The notes under the pieces were generated by a model, which saw only the letters and a list, made by a program, of their open reading frames with translations, was not told where the DNA came from and did not search any database. DNA of 64,000 nt, taken from Butyribacter intestini (GTDB lineage: Bacteria; Bacillota; Clostridia; Lachnospirales; Lachnospiraceae). This document shows, piece by piece, positions 42,169-50,781 of this stretch. A program made the translations under genes and the position numbers. Each line of letters opens with the position of its first letter. Position 1 is the stretch's first letter. The stretch is taken from contig LLKB01000006.1 of assembly GCA_001414325.1 (NCBI GenBank), positions 124,001-188,000 of the forward strand. The letters run 5' to 3'.

Positions 42169-43590
42169 ATGAAAAAACACATTATAATACTAAAAAAAGG
42201 AAATGTCTGTTACGGTTCGACATCATACTTTGCGGAGCGTATCAACGAGGAGTTTAAAAAGACTGGGATAAGTTCGGAGATAGTAGATATAAATTCTAAG
42301 GAAGATGCTGAAAGATTTGTGCAAAAGTATGAAAGATTAAATGAAGTTACGGATATAATAGATTTTAATACGGATATTTTTTCGTATATATTTCCTAAAA
42401 ATTATTATGATAATTATAATGCAGAGAGTTATGTTGCCGGGACAGAATGTGCAGGCGGCAGCGTGAAGTATGACAGAGAAAATTACATATTTGACATTAA
42501 AAATGATAACAGCGGCAGCGACTATGTAAAGTTGTGGCATATTATTCTTGACCATCCTCTTTACCACAACAGTGTCTTGAGGCAGCCTCTTAAGAATATA
42601 AGAGTAGTGTGTCTTGATGAGACTCATGCAGAGTATATCAGAAAGCATTACAGTCATATTAAGGAGGTTATCGTGATGCCTTTGCCGGCTGATACGGCGA
42701 AAAATCTTGTCCCATACAATGAGAGGAGCAGGGATGTTCTTTTTACCGGAACTTATACATCATCGGAGGATATTGTTGCACTTGCCATGCGAAGTGGCGG
42801 AGATAGTGTGGAAATTAAAAATTTTCAAACTATGCACAAAGAACCGGCACAGGAATTTATAAATAGTATGCAGATATTTAACAAGATGGCTGGTTATCTG
42901 TTGGAAAACCCGTGTGAAACAATAGAAAATGCTTACACTTTTGCATTGGGAGATATAACGGAGGAAAAAGGTATATCTTTTGAAGGCAGGGAAGCAACAA
43001 AAGAAACAGATGAAGATTTTCAGGATGAAAAAGTATTAAGAAAAACAGCTGCAGCTTTTGCAGATGGTCTTGAACTTAATTTTTTGGCGGATATGTTTAT
43101 AAGAGCGGTTATCAGGGAAGAATTGTTAATGGAGATGTTAAGAAACGGCATCGATGTTGATATATTCGGACATGGATGGGAAAAGTTTGTAGAAAAGTGT
43201 GGAAATGTGGAAAAAAGCGAGGGTAGATTTAAGGGAAAGATAAATATATGTGGTGAGGTTGATTATAGACAACTTCCTGAATTATACGCTGATACTAAGA
43301 TTGCATTGAATGTTCTGCCGTGGTTTAAGGCTGGGCAGCATGACCGCATAGCACTTGCTATGTGTAACGGTTGTGTCTGCGTGACAGATGAGAGTACTTA
43401 TCTTGAAAAGAAATTTGTTGACGGTGAAAACATTTTTATGTATTCGCTTGAGGATATGACAGGTGCGGCTATGCTTGTCAGGGATTTACTGACACATCCT
43501 TTAGAGGCTGCAAGAGCAGCCGCAAAAGGTTATGTCTGTGCCGTAAGTAGTCTCAGCTTTAAAAAATATATTGAGATTTTTATAAATTGA
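42169..43590 (+). CDS. CgeB-like glycosyltransferase 2
   Basis: This 473-residue protein shows a GT-B layout with a Glyco_trans_1_2-type C-terminus: VDIFGHGWEKF, INICGEVDYRQLPELYADTK, ALNVLPWFKAGQHDRIALAM and NGCVCVTDESTYLEKKFVDG. The N-terminal half (YGSTSYFAERINEEFKKTG, LWHIILDHPLYH) resembles DUF3880. Its acceptor is unknown. GGGATGAGGT precedes the start. It is much diverged from the one at 34503. Confidence 0.8.
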   Translation: MKKHIIILKKGNVCYGSTSYFAERINEEFKKTGISSEIVDINSKEDAERFVQKYERLNEVTDIIDFNTDIFSYIFPKNYYDNYNAESYVAGTECAGGSVKYDRENYIFDIKNDNSGSDYVKLWHIILDHPLYHNSVLRQPLKNIRVVCLDETHAEYIRKHYSHIKEVIVMPLPADTAKNLVPYNERSRDVLFTGTYTSSEDIVALAMRSGGDSVEIKNFQTMHKEPAQEFINSMQIFNKMAGYLLENPCETIENAYTFALGDITEEKGISFEGREATKETDEDFQDEKVLRKTAAAFADGLELNFLADMFIRAVIREELLMEMLRNGIDVDIFGHGWEKFVEKCGNVEKSEGRFKGKINICGEVDYRQLPELYADTKIALNVLPWFKAGQHDRIALAMCNGCVCVTDESTYLEKKFVDGENIFMYSLEDMTGAAMLVRDLLTHPLEAARAAAKGYVCAVSSLSFKKYIEIFIN

Positions 43591-43664
43591 TGCAAAGGTC
43601 AACAGAAAATGGCTTAGTGTATTATTAGCATAATAAAACTGAGCTGATATGGTATATATTATTT

Positions 43665-43922
43665 TTACAAAAAAGACCGTAGAAATTCATACTGGCTTTT
43701 CTGTTTTGGAGGGAGCATTTCAATGAAGATGTCAGTGAGAAGTTTATCTTCCTCAGCAGTGAAACTTATATGTTCTGTTCTTAGTTTGTCTTTCCAGTTT
43801 GCGAGGATTGGCAGTGCCTCGTTTAGGTCTTTGCCGTGGAGCGAGTTTACGAGAAGCTCCACCATATGCTGTTTGCCTGGATCCATCTGCATAAAAGATT
43901 TGTTATTTTTCCAGTTATTCAT
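43665..43922 (-). CDS. Small soluble protein, unknown, paired with the next gene
   Basis: I do not recognise this 85-residue protein. It is helical without signal or membrane segments. Its length aligns with the last about 75 residues of the neighbour's product, including DPGKQHMVELLVNSLHG against TPAESEVVRMLLNFLHA and MLPPKQKSQYEFLRS against QLSPQQRTTFEQVSK. The two genes overlap by eight bases and should be co-translated. AAGGAGA lies upstream. Confidence 0.75.
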   Translation of the reverse strand: MNNWKNNKSFMQMDPGKQHMVELLVNSLHGKDLNEALPILANWKDKLRTEHISFTAEEDKLLTDIFIEMLPPKQKSQYEFLRSFL

Positions 43923-44400
43923 ATACTTTGTCTTCTCCTTTTTTATTGTTCATGACTTTGGATACCTGTTCAAATGTTGTACGCTGCTGTGGTGAAAGCT
44001 GTGACATTAGAAACTCCATCATAAAATTTTGTGTACTGTTTTCGCTGTATTCCTCACTTTTGACGGCAGAATGTGTTTTTGCAAAATCTCTGTAATTTTT
44101 AAACAGTTCGCCGGCGTGCAGGAAATTTAACAGCATACGGACTACCTCTGACTCGGCAGGTGTGCAATAGTCTTTTATGTTTAGAAGCAGTTTTTCATAA
44201 ACTGCCGGAGTGGCAGCGGCTTCTGCCTGGGCTGCACGCAGTGTCATCTCGTCGTCATTTTGTGAGACTTCTGTTGCCAGCGAAATGAGATTATCAGCCT
44301 GGAGTATTATTTCCATGGCTTTTTTGTTATGTGGAGGAACATATGGCAGTGCCGCTTTGAGCATCGCAAGACGGCGTTGATGTTCGTTTGAAAATTCCAA
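43915..44400 (-). CDS. Small soluble protein with same repeat domain, unknown
   Basis: This 161-residue protein starts with TTG, supported by AAGGAGA eight bases upstream. Residues about 1-65 are Ala-rich helices (LAMLKAALPYVPPHNKKAM), and residues about 80-150 form the domain shared with the downstream 85-residue protein. No enzymatic motif is visible. The overlapping pair may form a heteromeric complex. Confidence 0.75.
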   Translation of the reverse strand: MEFSNEHQRRLAMLKAALPYVPPHNKKAMEIILQADNLISLATEVSQNDDEMTLRAAQAEAAATPAVYEKLLLNIKDYCTPAESEVVRMLLNFLHAGELFKNYRDFAKTHSAVKSEEYSENSTQNFMMEFLMSQLSPQQRTTFEQVSKVMNNKKGEDKVYE

Positions 44401-44609
44401 TATAATTCTCCTTTAAAGTATTTTCTAAATTGATTTTATGATATATAATTGATTTTATGCAGATATATTGATAACATTTTGAAAGTAATCATTATTTTGA
44501 GCAGCTTGCTGCAAAGTGATGCCGCCATTGTTTTGCGGCAAAATATTGTATCAGCAATATTTTTACATTATCTGCACAAGACATTAGAAGAAAGACTGGA
44601 GTGAAATAA

Positions 44610-45680
44610 ATGGCGAAGAAACTTATTGATTTGGTAGGAATTACAAAATCTTATGGGGATAAGGTCATTCTTGATGATATGAACCTTTTTATGAATGAAA
44701 ACAGATTTTTGACACTGCTTGGACCGAGTGGATGTGGCAAGACAACGACACTCAGGATAATAGGTGGTTTTGAGACTCCTGACAGGGGCAAGGTCATATT
44801 CGACGGAAAAGATATTACAAATATGCCGCCTAATGAGCGTAACTTAAATACGGTTTTCCAGAAATATGCGTTATTTACGCATATGAATATAGAAGAAAAT
44901 ATCGCTTTTGGACTTAAGATTAAAAATAAATCAAAGTCTTATATAAAGGACAAGATAAAATACGCGTTGAAACTTGTAAATCTTGACGGGTTTGAGAAGC
45001 GTATGCCGGACTCTCTTTCAGGAGGCCAGCAGCAGAGGATTGCGATAGCGAGAGCCATCGTAAATGAACCTAGGGTGCTTCTTCTTGATGAGCCGCTTGG
45101 GGCACTCGACCTTAAGATGCGTCAGGATATGCAATACGAGCTTATCAGGCTTAAAAATGAGCTTGGCATTACTTTTATTTATGTAACGCATGACCAGGAG
45201 GAAGCTCTTACAATGTCTGATACTATAGTTGTAATGAATCAGGGCTATATCCAGCAGATAGGCACTCCAGAAGATATTTACAATGAGCCGCAGAATGCAT
45301 TTGTTGCCGATTTTATCGGTGAGAGTAATATTATAGCTTCGACGATGGTTCAGGACAGGGTCGTAAATATTCTCGGTACTAAGTTTGAGTGTGTCGATGA
45401 GGGCTTCGGTACAAACAAGCCGGTTGATGTTGTCATAAGACCTGAGGATCTTGTTATCACTGAAAAGGACAAAGGTATAATAAACGGCAGGGTTATTTCA
45501 GCAATATTTAAGGGCGTTCACTATGAGATGGAGATAGATGCCTGTGGATTTACATTTCTTGTGCACAGTACAGTCATGGCGGAGCCGGGAAAAGAAGTCG
45601 GACTCTGGGTAGATCCTTTCAATATCCAGATTATGAACAAGCCTGAGTCAGAAGACGAAAAGGTACTTGTTGAGGAGTAG
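44610..45680 (+). CDS. potA: Spermidine/putrescine ABC transporter ATPase PotA
   Basis: PotA (356 residues) is the ATPase of the polyamine importer. It has Walker [13 protein letters not shown], signature [16 protein letters not shown], Walker [12 protein letters not shown] and the switch His in VTHDQEEAL, then a C-terminal regulatory TOBE domain (about 270-345). It heads a four-gene operon in the usual order A-B-C-D. ACTGGAGTG lies just before the start. Confidence 0.95.
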   Translation: MAKKLIDLVGITKSYGDKVILDDMNLFMNENRFLTLLGPSGCGKTTTLRIIGGFETPDRGKVIFDGKDITNMPPNERNLNTVFQKYALFTHMNIEENIAFGLKIKNKSKSYIKDKIKYALKLVNLDGFEKRMPDSLSGGQQQRIAIARAIVNEPRVLLLDEPLGALDLKMRQDMQYELIRLKNELGITFIYVTHDQEEALTMSDTIVVMNQGYIQQIGTPEDIYNEPQNAFVADFIGESNIIASTMVQDRVVNILGTKFECVDEGFGTNKPVDVVIRPEDLVITEKDKGIINGRVISAIFKGVHYEMEIDACGFTFLVHSTVMAEPGKEVGLWVDPFNIQIMNKPESEDEKVLVEE

Positions 45681-45695
45681 GAGAGGAGTGATTTT

Positions 45696-46532
45696 ATGGG
45701 TAAGTTAAAAAATCTCGGTTCCAAACTTCTGGCAGGACCGTATGTTATCTGGATGCTGCTGTTTACGGTGATTCCTCTCGGACTTATCATCTACAACGGA
45801 TTTACAAATTCAGACGGAAGATTTACTTTTAAATATGTTGCAGCCATCGCAGACCCGGTTAATGCAAAACCGCTTCTGTTAAGTTTTGAAATGTCTCTTA
45901 TCGTGACGGTTGTCTGCCTTTTGCTTGCATTTCCGCTTGCAGTAATATTGAGTAAATATTCGACGGACAAAAACAGCTTTATCGTTATGATATTTATCCT
46001 GCCTATGTGGATGAATTTCATGCTGAGGACACTTGCGTGGAGACTTATTTTACTAAATAATGGATTTTTAAACCAATTTCTTACAATGCTTGGTCTTTCA
46101 AAAGTGTATCTAATGAACACGAAAGCCGCCATTATCTTTGGAACGGCATACGATTATTTTCCGTTTATGGTTCTGCCGATATACAATGCTGTCGTAAAGA
46201 TAGACAAGGATGTTATAAATGCGGCGAAAGACCTCGGAGCCACCAATTCGGTCGTGCTTAGAAAGATAATTCTCCCGTTGAGTGTTCCGGGGATAGTAAG
46301 CGGCATAACGATGGTGCTTGTTCCGTCAATGAGCGAGTTCGTCATAGCGGATATGCTTGGCGGCGGTAAGATATATCTTATCGGTAATGCCATTGAGCAG
46401 GCTTTTAATTCAGGATATGCTGATGTTCATGCGGGTTCGGGACTGTCCATGTCACTTATGGTGCTTATTCTTATAAGTATCGTTATATACAGGATATTTG
46501 ATAATGGAAAGGAGTCAGAGAGTATATGGTAA
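45696..46532 (+). CDS. potB: Spermidine/putrescine permease PotB
   Basis: PotB (278 residues) is one of two inner-membrane permeases of the transporter. It has six hydrophobic segments, starting at about residues 12-32, and the EAA loop INAAKDLGATNSVVLRKIILP that docks PotA. It follows potA by 15 bases with AGGAGAGGAG as ribosome site and overlaps potC by seven bases. Confidence 0.93.
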   Translation: MGKLKNLGSKLLAGPYVIWMLLFTVIPLGLIIYNGFTNSDGRFTFKYVAAIADPVNAKPLLLSFEMSLIVTVVCLLLAFPLAVILSKYSTDKNSFIVMIFILPMWMNFMLRTLAWRLILLNNGFLNQFLTMLGLSKVYLMNTKAAIIFGTAYDYFPFMVLPIYNAVVKIDKDVINAAKDLGATNSVVLRKIILPLSVPGIVSGITMVLVPSMSEFVIADMLGGGKIYLIGNAIEQAFNSGYADVHAGSGLSMSLMVLILISIVIYRIFDNGKESESIW

Positions 46533-47323
46533 AGAAAAAGAACATTTTTCAGAAAATATATCTTGCCGTTATCCTCATAATGCTCTATCTTCCAATAGGC
46601 GTTTTGATAATTTCTTCCGTCAACGCCTCAGAAAAGAATAAAGCCGTATGGGGAGGATTTTCTCTTGCTGCATACAAAAAGCTGTTCCATGACGGTACGA
46701 TAATGAATGCACTTTATACGACCGTTATCCTTGCGGCAGCGGCAGGTTTTATAGCAACGATTTTAGGAACGCTCGTCTGTATTGGAATGATAGGCATGAG
46801 CAAAAAAGTACGCTCTGCGATAATGGGGGTTACAAATATACCGATGTTAAATGCTGATGTTGTAACAGGTATAGCACTTATGCTTCTGTTTACGAGGTTT
46901 ACAGAGCTTAGTTTTTCGACTATGATGGTAGCACATATCACACTGATAATACCGTATGTGGTCTTGTCGGTCTGGCCGAAAGTTTTGCAGCTTAACATAA
47001 GCACATACGAGGCTGCACTAGACCTTGGTGCGTCAAGGCTGTATGCAATGTGGAAAGTCGTTATCCCTGATATAATGCCGGGCATAATGTCAGGATTTTT
47101 ACTCGCATTTACAATGTCTCTCGATGATTTCTCAGTGACATATTTCACTAAAGCACCGGGAATACACACAATGTCTACAATGATAAATGCGGAGTACAGA
47201 AAGGGTATTCAGACGGAGATATATGCTCTGTCAACGATAATATTCATAATAGTGCTTATTGTGCTGTTTGTGATAAACAGAAAAAGCGTTATGTCTTTGA
47301 AAAAGAAGGGGGCAGCGGCATGA
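46526..47323 (+). CDS. potC: Spermidine/putrescine permease PotC
   Basis: PotC (265 residues) is the second permease. It has six membrane segments (first at about 10-30, LAVILIMLYLPIGVLIISS) and the EAA motif YEAALDLGASRLYAMWKVVIP. Its ATG lies inside the end of potB and its stop overlaps the potD start, so the four genes are translationally coupled. Confidence 0.93.
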   Translation: MVKKKNIFQKIYLAVILIMLYLPIGVLIISSVNASEKNKAVWGGFSLAAYKKLFHDGTIMNALYTTVILAAAAGFIATILGTLVCIGMIGMSKKVRSAIMGVTNIPMLNADVVTGIALMLLFTRFTELSFSTMMVAHITLIIPYVVLSVWPKVLQLNISTYEAALDLGASRLYAMWKVVIPDIMPGIMSGFLLAFTMSLDDFSVTYFTKAPGIHTMSTMINAEYRKGIQTEIYALSTIIFIIVLIVLFVINRKSVMSLKKKGAAA

Positions 47324-48402
47324 TGAGAAAAAGCATAAAGAGACTTACGGCGGCAGTTTTGTTTATGAGCATAACGGTCTCATCAACTTTTTTTCTTACT
47401 GCGTGTAAAAATAATGATGTTTCTTCAAAAAATAAGATAGTAGTTTTTAATTATGGCGATTATATTGATTCCACGCTTCTTGATAAATTTGAGAAAGAAA
47501 CAGGGATAAAGGTGGTATATGAGGAGTTTCTGACACCTGAAGCGATGTACACAAAGTTTAAAAATGGTGCGGTGGATTATGACCTTATCTGTTGTTCTGA
47601 TTATATGCTCGACAAGATGATAAAGGAAAAAGATGTAAGAAAAATTGACTACGATAAGATGAAATATATCAAAAATATTGGTCAAAAATACTGGGATATG
47701 TCGAAAAGTTTTGACAAGACACTTAGTTATACAGTTCCTTATTACTGGGGAACAGTCGGCATACTGTATAATACTGAAATGGTGGATAAAGTACCTGACA
47801 GCTGGGATGTCCTATGGGATAAGAAGTATAAAAACAACATAATCATGCAGAACAGTGTCAGGGATAGCTTTATACCGGCACTTGTAAGACATGGTTATTC
47901 TATAAATACGACAGATAAAAAAGAGCTGAGGACTGCACTTAATGACCTTAAGCAGCAAAAGGAGATAGTACAATCCTACCTTGTGGATGAGATTAGGGAT
48001 GATATGGCGAATAACCAGGCTGCTATGGGACTTATATATTCAGGTGAGGCTAGTATCGCACAGGACTACAATGATAAACTTGAATATGTTGTTCCTAAAG
48101 AGGGTTCTGACATATGGATGGATAGCTGGGTTATACCAAAGAAAGGTAAAAATTATGATGGAGCCGTCAAATTCCTTGACTTTTTGTGCAGGGAAGATGT
48201 GGCAATGACAAATTTTGAATATGTATATTATTCAACACCTAATGAAGCGGTATTAGATCAGATAGATGACGAGGAAAAGGCAGAGAGAAATGCGATTTTT
48301 CCGTCAGATGATGTTATAGACAGGTGCAAGGTCTTTAAGTATCTTGGAAAGGATGCGGAGGAGTATTATAACAGGCTTTGGAAGGAGCTTAAAGTTTACT
48401 GA
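47320..48402 (+). CDS. potD: Spermidine/putrescine-binding lipoprotein PotD
   Basis: PotD (360 residues) captures polyamine outside the membrane. A signal peptide ends in a lipobox (FFLTACKN, lipid Cys C29). The mature part shows IVVFNYGDYIDSTLLDKFE, YDLICCSDYMLDKM, VPYYWGTVGILYNT and the C-terminal WMDSWVIPKKGKNYDGA typical of the family. Two ATGs in tandem (47320, 47323) are both possible starts. Confidence 0.94.
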   Translation: MMRKSIKRLTAAVLFMSITVSSTFFLTACKNNDVSSKNKIVVFNYGDYIDSTLLDKFEKETGIKVVYEEFLTPEAMYTKFKNGAVDYDLICCSDYMLDKMIKEKDVRKIDYDKMKYIKNIGQKYWDMSKSFDKTLSYTVPYYWGTVGILYNTEMVDKVPDSWDVLWDKKYKNNIIMQNSVRDSFIPALVRHGYSINTTDKKELRTALNDLKQQKEIVQSYLVDEIRDDMANNQAAMGLIYSGEASIAQDYNDKLEYVVPKEGSDIWMDSWVIPKKGKNYDGAVKFLDFLCREDVAMTNFEYVYYSTPNEAVLDQIDDEEKAERNAIFPSDDVIDRCKVFKYLGKDAEEYYNRLWKELKVY

Positions 48403-48477
48403 TTGATTTTAAAATGTAGGCTGTGAGGATTGTGCGGATATAACAATAATATAAATTTAGAAAAAGGAGAAATTGAT

Positions 48478-49584
48478 ATGGCAGCAGGTTCATCGTTTGG
48501 AAATTTGTTTCGTGTGACTACATGGGGTGAGTCCCATGGTAAGGGCATTGGCGTTGTTGTTGATGGTTGTCCGGCAGGGCTTGAGATTAGCGAGGAGGTT
48601 ATCCAGAAGTATCTCAACAGAAGGAAGCCGGGGCAGACGCGTTATTCGACTCCGAGAAAGGAGGACGATCTTGTCGAGATACAGTCAGGTGTTTTTGAGG
48701 GTAAGACGACGGGGACACCTATCTCTATGGTTGTTTACAATAAGACACAGCGTTCAAAGGATTATTCGGAGATTGCTAAGTATTACAGACCTGGACACGC
48801 TGATTATACTTTTGATGAAAAATTCGGTTTCAGAGATTACAGGGGCGGCGGTCGTTCTTCAGGCCGTGAGACTATAGGCAGGGTCGCGGCAGGTGCCATT
48901 GCGTGCGAGGCATTGAAACAGCTTGGTGTTAATGTTATGGCATACAGTAAGGCAATAGGCGGCATTGAAGCAGATACGACAGATGTTTCATTTGATAAGA
49001 TTATGGAAAGTCCTCTTTATATGCCTGACATTGTGGCATCACATAAAGCCGAAAAGCTTCTTGAGGAGAAGATGAATGAACAGGACTCAGTGGGCGGAAT
49101 TATTGAATGTGTCATCTCAGGAATACCTACAGGTGTAGGAGAGCCGGTTTTTGAGAAGCTCGACGCAAATCTTGCAAAGGCTGTTATGTCGATAGGTGCA
49201 GTTAAAGGTGTGGAGATAGGTGCAGGTTTTGAAGCGGCTTCAATGTATGGCTCAGACAACAACGACGCATTTAAGATGGACGGAGAAAATGTCTCTAAAA
49301 AGACAAACAATGCCGGAGGGATACTGGGCGGCATAAGTGATGGAAGTGATATATTTTTAAGAGCGGCAGTTAAGCCGACACCATCTATTGCAAGGAGTCA
49401 GGAGACCGTAAACCGTGACGGTGAGGATATTGAAGTTCAGATAAAGGGAAGACACGACCCGATAATCGTGCCGAGAGCGGTTGTAGTTGTCGAGTCTATG
49501 GCGGCGATATGTGCGTTTGATATGCTCTTAGAGTCGATGACATCAAAGATGTATAATATTAAAAAGTATTTTGAACGCATATAA
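48478..49584 (+). CDS. aroC: Chorismate synthase
   Basis: AroC (368 residues) converts 5-enolpyruvylshikimate-3-phosphate to chorismate with reduced FMN, the last shared step to aromatic amino acids. Visible are FRVTTWGESHGKGIGVVVDG at the start, RPGHADYTFDEKFG, RDYRGGGRSSGRET, and GILGGISDGSDIF with RHDPIIVPRAVVV at the end. GGAG eight bases before 48478 sets the start; an in-frame ATG at 48430 lacks one. The gene stands alone without other shikimate genes. Confidence 0.96.
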   Translation: MAAGSSFGNLFRVTTWGESHGKGIGVVVDGCPAGLEISEEVIQKYLNRRKPGQTRYSTPRKEDDLVEIQSGVFEGKTTGTPISMVVYNKTQRSKDYSEIAKYYRPGHADYTFDEKFGFRDYRGGGRSSGRETIGRVAAGAIACEALKQLGVNVMAYSKAIGGIEADTTDVSFDKIMESPLYMPDIVASHKAEKLLEEKMNEQDSVGGIIECVISGIPTGVGEPVFEKLDANLAKAVMSIGAVKGVEIGAGFEAASMYGSDNNDAFKMDGENVSKKTNNAGGILGGISDGSDIFLRAAVKPTPSIARSQETVNRDGEDIEVQIKGRHDPIIVPRAVVVVESMAAICAFDMLLESMTSKMYNIKKYFERI

Positions 49585-49780
49585 GCAGTCCGGTTTTTTA
49601 GTGCGTATAGTATAAAAACTTCCACTGACAGGTCACAAAGCGACTGAGTTCATGAGCAAGTAGCGAAGCAGATTGCGAATGTTTGTTTAAATAATAAAAA
49701 ATTACAACGGTTAAGGTTTTCACTTCGATATAAAAGCTACATAAAATAATAGTGTATATCCTGATATACGGAGAAAAAAT

Positions 49781-49990
49781 ATGGGAAGATGCTATTATTA
49801 TGGAAATGAGTCCGCAGAACTTAAAGCTGTTGAAAAAAAAGAGAAAACTCCGGTTGAAAAAGAAAGTGATAATGTGATAAAAAGAATCATAATAGATGAC
49901 GATACGGAGCTTGTTATAGAGAAAGATACGGTCTATGAGATAGACAGGAAATGTGTAGAGTGTAAGAAAAACAAGGGAAGATGCAGATAA
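49781..49990 (+). CDS. Small charged protein with C-terminal Cys pair, unknown
   Basis: I do not recognise this 69-residue protein. It is Lys/Glu-rich with a beta-like centre (VIKRIIIDDDTELVIEKDTVYE) that is here described as positions 32-54, and ends in CVECKKNKGRC, a possible metal site with C5. CGGAGAAAAAA is a good ribosome site. The intergenic space before it (49585-49780) holds nothing I can identify. Confidence 0.65.
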   Translation: MGRCYYYGNESAELKAVEKKEKTPVEKESDNVIKRIIIDDDTELVIEKDTVYEIDRKCVECKKNKGRCR

Positions 49991-50099
49991 AGCTGAGTTT
50001 GTGATAAGAACAGTATATGAGTTGTAAAACTTAGTTTAAATCAAAAACAGTATTTCAAACGAAATCTTATTTTGTTTCGGATAGTTGTTTTGCAAAAAA

Positions 50100-50126
50100 A
50101 CGGGGAGCCTTTTTAAGGCTCCCCAA
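50100..50126 (-). terminator. Intrinsic terminator of the Cys/Gly-rich peptide gene
   Basis: GGGGAGCC (50102-50109) and GGCTCCCC (50117-50124) form a GC-rich stem. Read on the minus strand it is followed by GTTTTTTT, so it ends the transcript from 50395. Confidence 0.9.
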
Positions 50127-50182
50127 ATATTGTTAAATATTGTCGTTAAGTAATGTAAATGTTTTGCTGTTTTTGCGGATAT

Positions 50183-50395
50183 TTAGAAACCACCGCTGCC
50201 ACAGCAGCAAAGAATAAGTAAAATCCAGATGATTGAATTGCATCCGTTGTCAGAACCGCATCCGCAGCCGTTACCGAAACCAAAGCCATTTCCGTTGCCA
50301 CAGCATGAGCAGAGTAAAAGAAGAATGATAATCCAACTGCATCCGCTATCTCCGTTGCTGCATCCGCCACATGTTGTTGCTGCTAAATCACTCAT
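50183..50395 (-). CDS. Cys/Gly-rich hydrophobic small protein
   Basis: This 70-residue peptide alternates hydrophobic runs (SWIIILLLLCSCC, SIIWILLILCCC) with Gly/Asn/Cys-rich stretches. Databases often label such proteins 'chorion class high-cysteine' proteins in Clostridia. The role is unknown; it may sit at the membrane or in a spore or surface layer. GGAGG six bases upstream sets the start at 50395 over an ATG eight codons earlier. A strong terminator follows. Confidence 0.78.
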   Translation of the reverse strand: MSDLAATTCGGCSNGDSGCSWIIILLLLCSCCGNGNGFGFGNGCGCGSDNGCNSIIWILLILCCCGSGGF

Positions 50396-50565
50396 AAATC
50401 CTCCATTTGTCGATTTCATCGACTTAATAATTATCTACAATCTCATAATATGCGGTGTGGGTTGTCTTATTTACAAAAAATTGAAAGAAATTTGAAAAAA
50501 GGTTAAAATGACTTTTGGAGTGGCGAAAAATGGAGGATGAATTGATTTTATTTAGAAAAAATTAA

Positions 50566-50594
50566 TTAAAAATCATAGGGCTATATGATATAAT
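50566..50594 (+). promoter_or_regulatory. Vegetative promoter before the structured leader
   Basis: TTAAAA (50566-50571), 17 bases and a perfect TATAAT (50589-50594) predict a start near 50601, just upstream of a structured segment and terminator. Confidence 0.7.
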
Positions 50595-50600
50595 ATCCGC

Positions 50601-50715
50601 GAAGGCAAAAATGAACATAGAAATTAACAGATATGGGTGTTTACACACAGCATCTGCTAATTTCTATGTGAATGCACCCGCGAGTTCGTAAAAGCAAAGC
50701 TTTTGCGAACTTTTT
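50601..50715 (+). ncRNA. Candidate riboswitch-like leader or small RNA with pseudoknot and terminator
   Basis: The predicted 115-nt RNA has an 18-bp stem with one A-C mismatch (50615-50632 with 50652-50669). Its loop carries GGGTG (50635-50639), which can pair with CACCC (50675-50679) just after the stem to form an H-type pseudoknot. An intrinsic terminator follows: AGTTCGTAAAAGC (50683-50695) with GCTTTTGCGAACT (50699-50711) and TTTTT. It lies 66 bases before a NagZ-like gene. I recognise no known riboswitch class. Confidence 0.55.
50683..50715 (+). terminator. Intrinsic terminator of the 50.6-kb leader
   Basis: A 13-bp stem with one G-T pair and an AAA loop is followed by five T residues. 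It would end or attenuate transcription before the gene at 50782. Confidence 0.82.
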
Positions 50716-50781
50716 GCCGGAGCATAAATAAGATTTTGAGTTTTCAAGAGCGTTGTAATTAAAAACAGGAAAGAGGTAATT

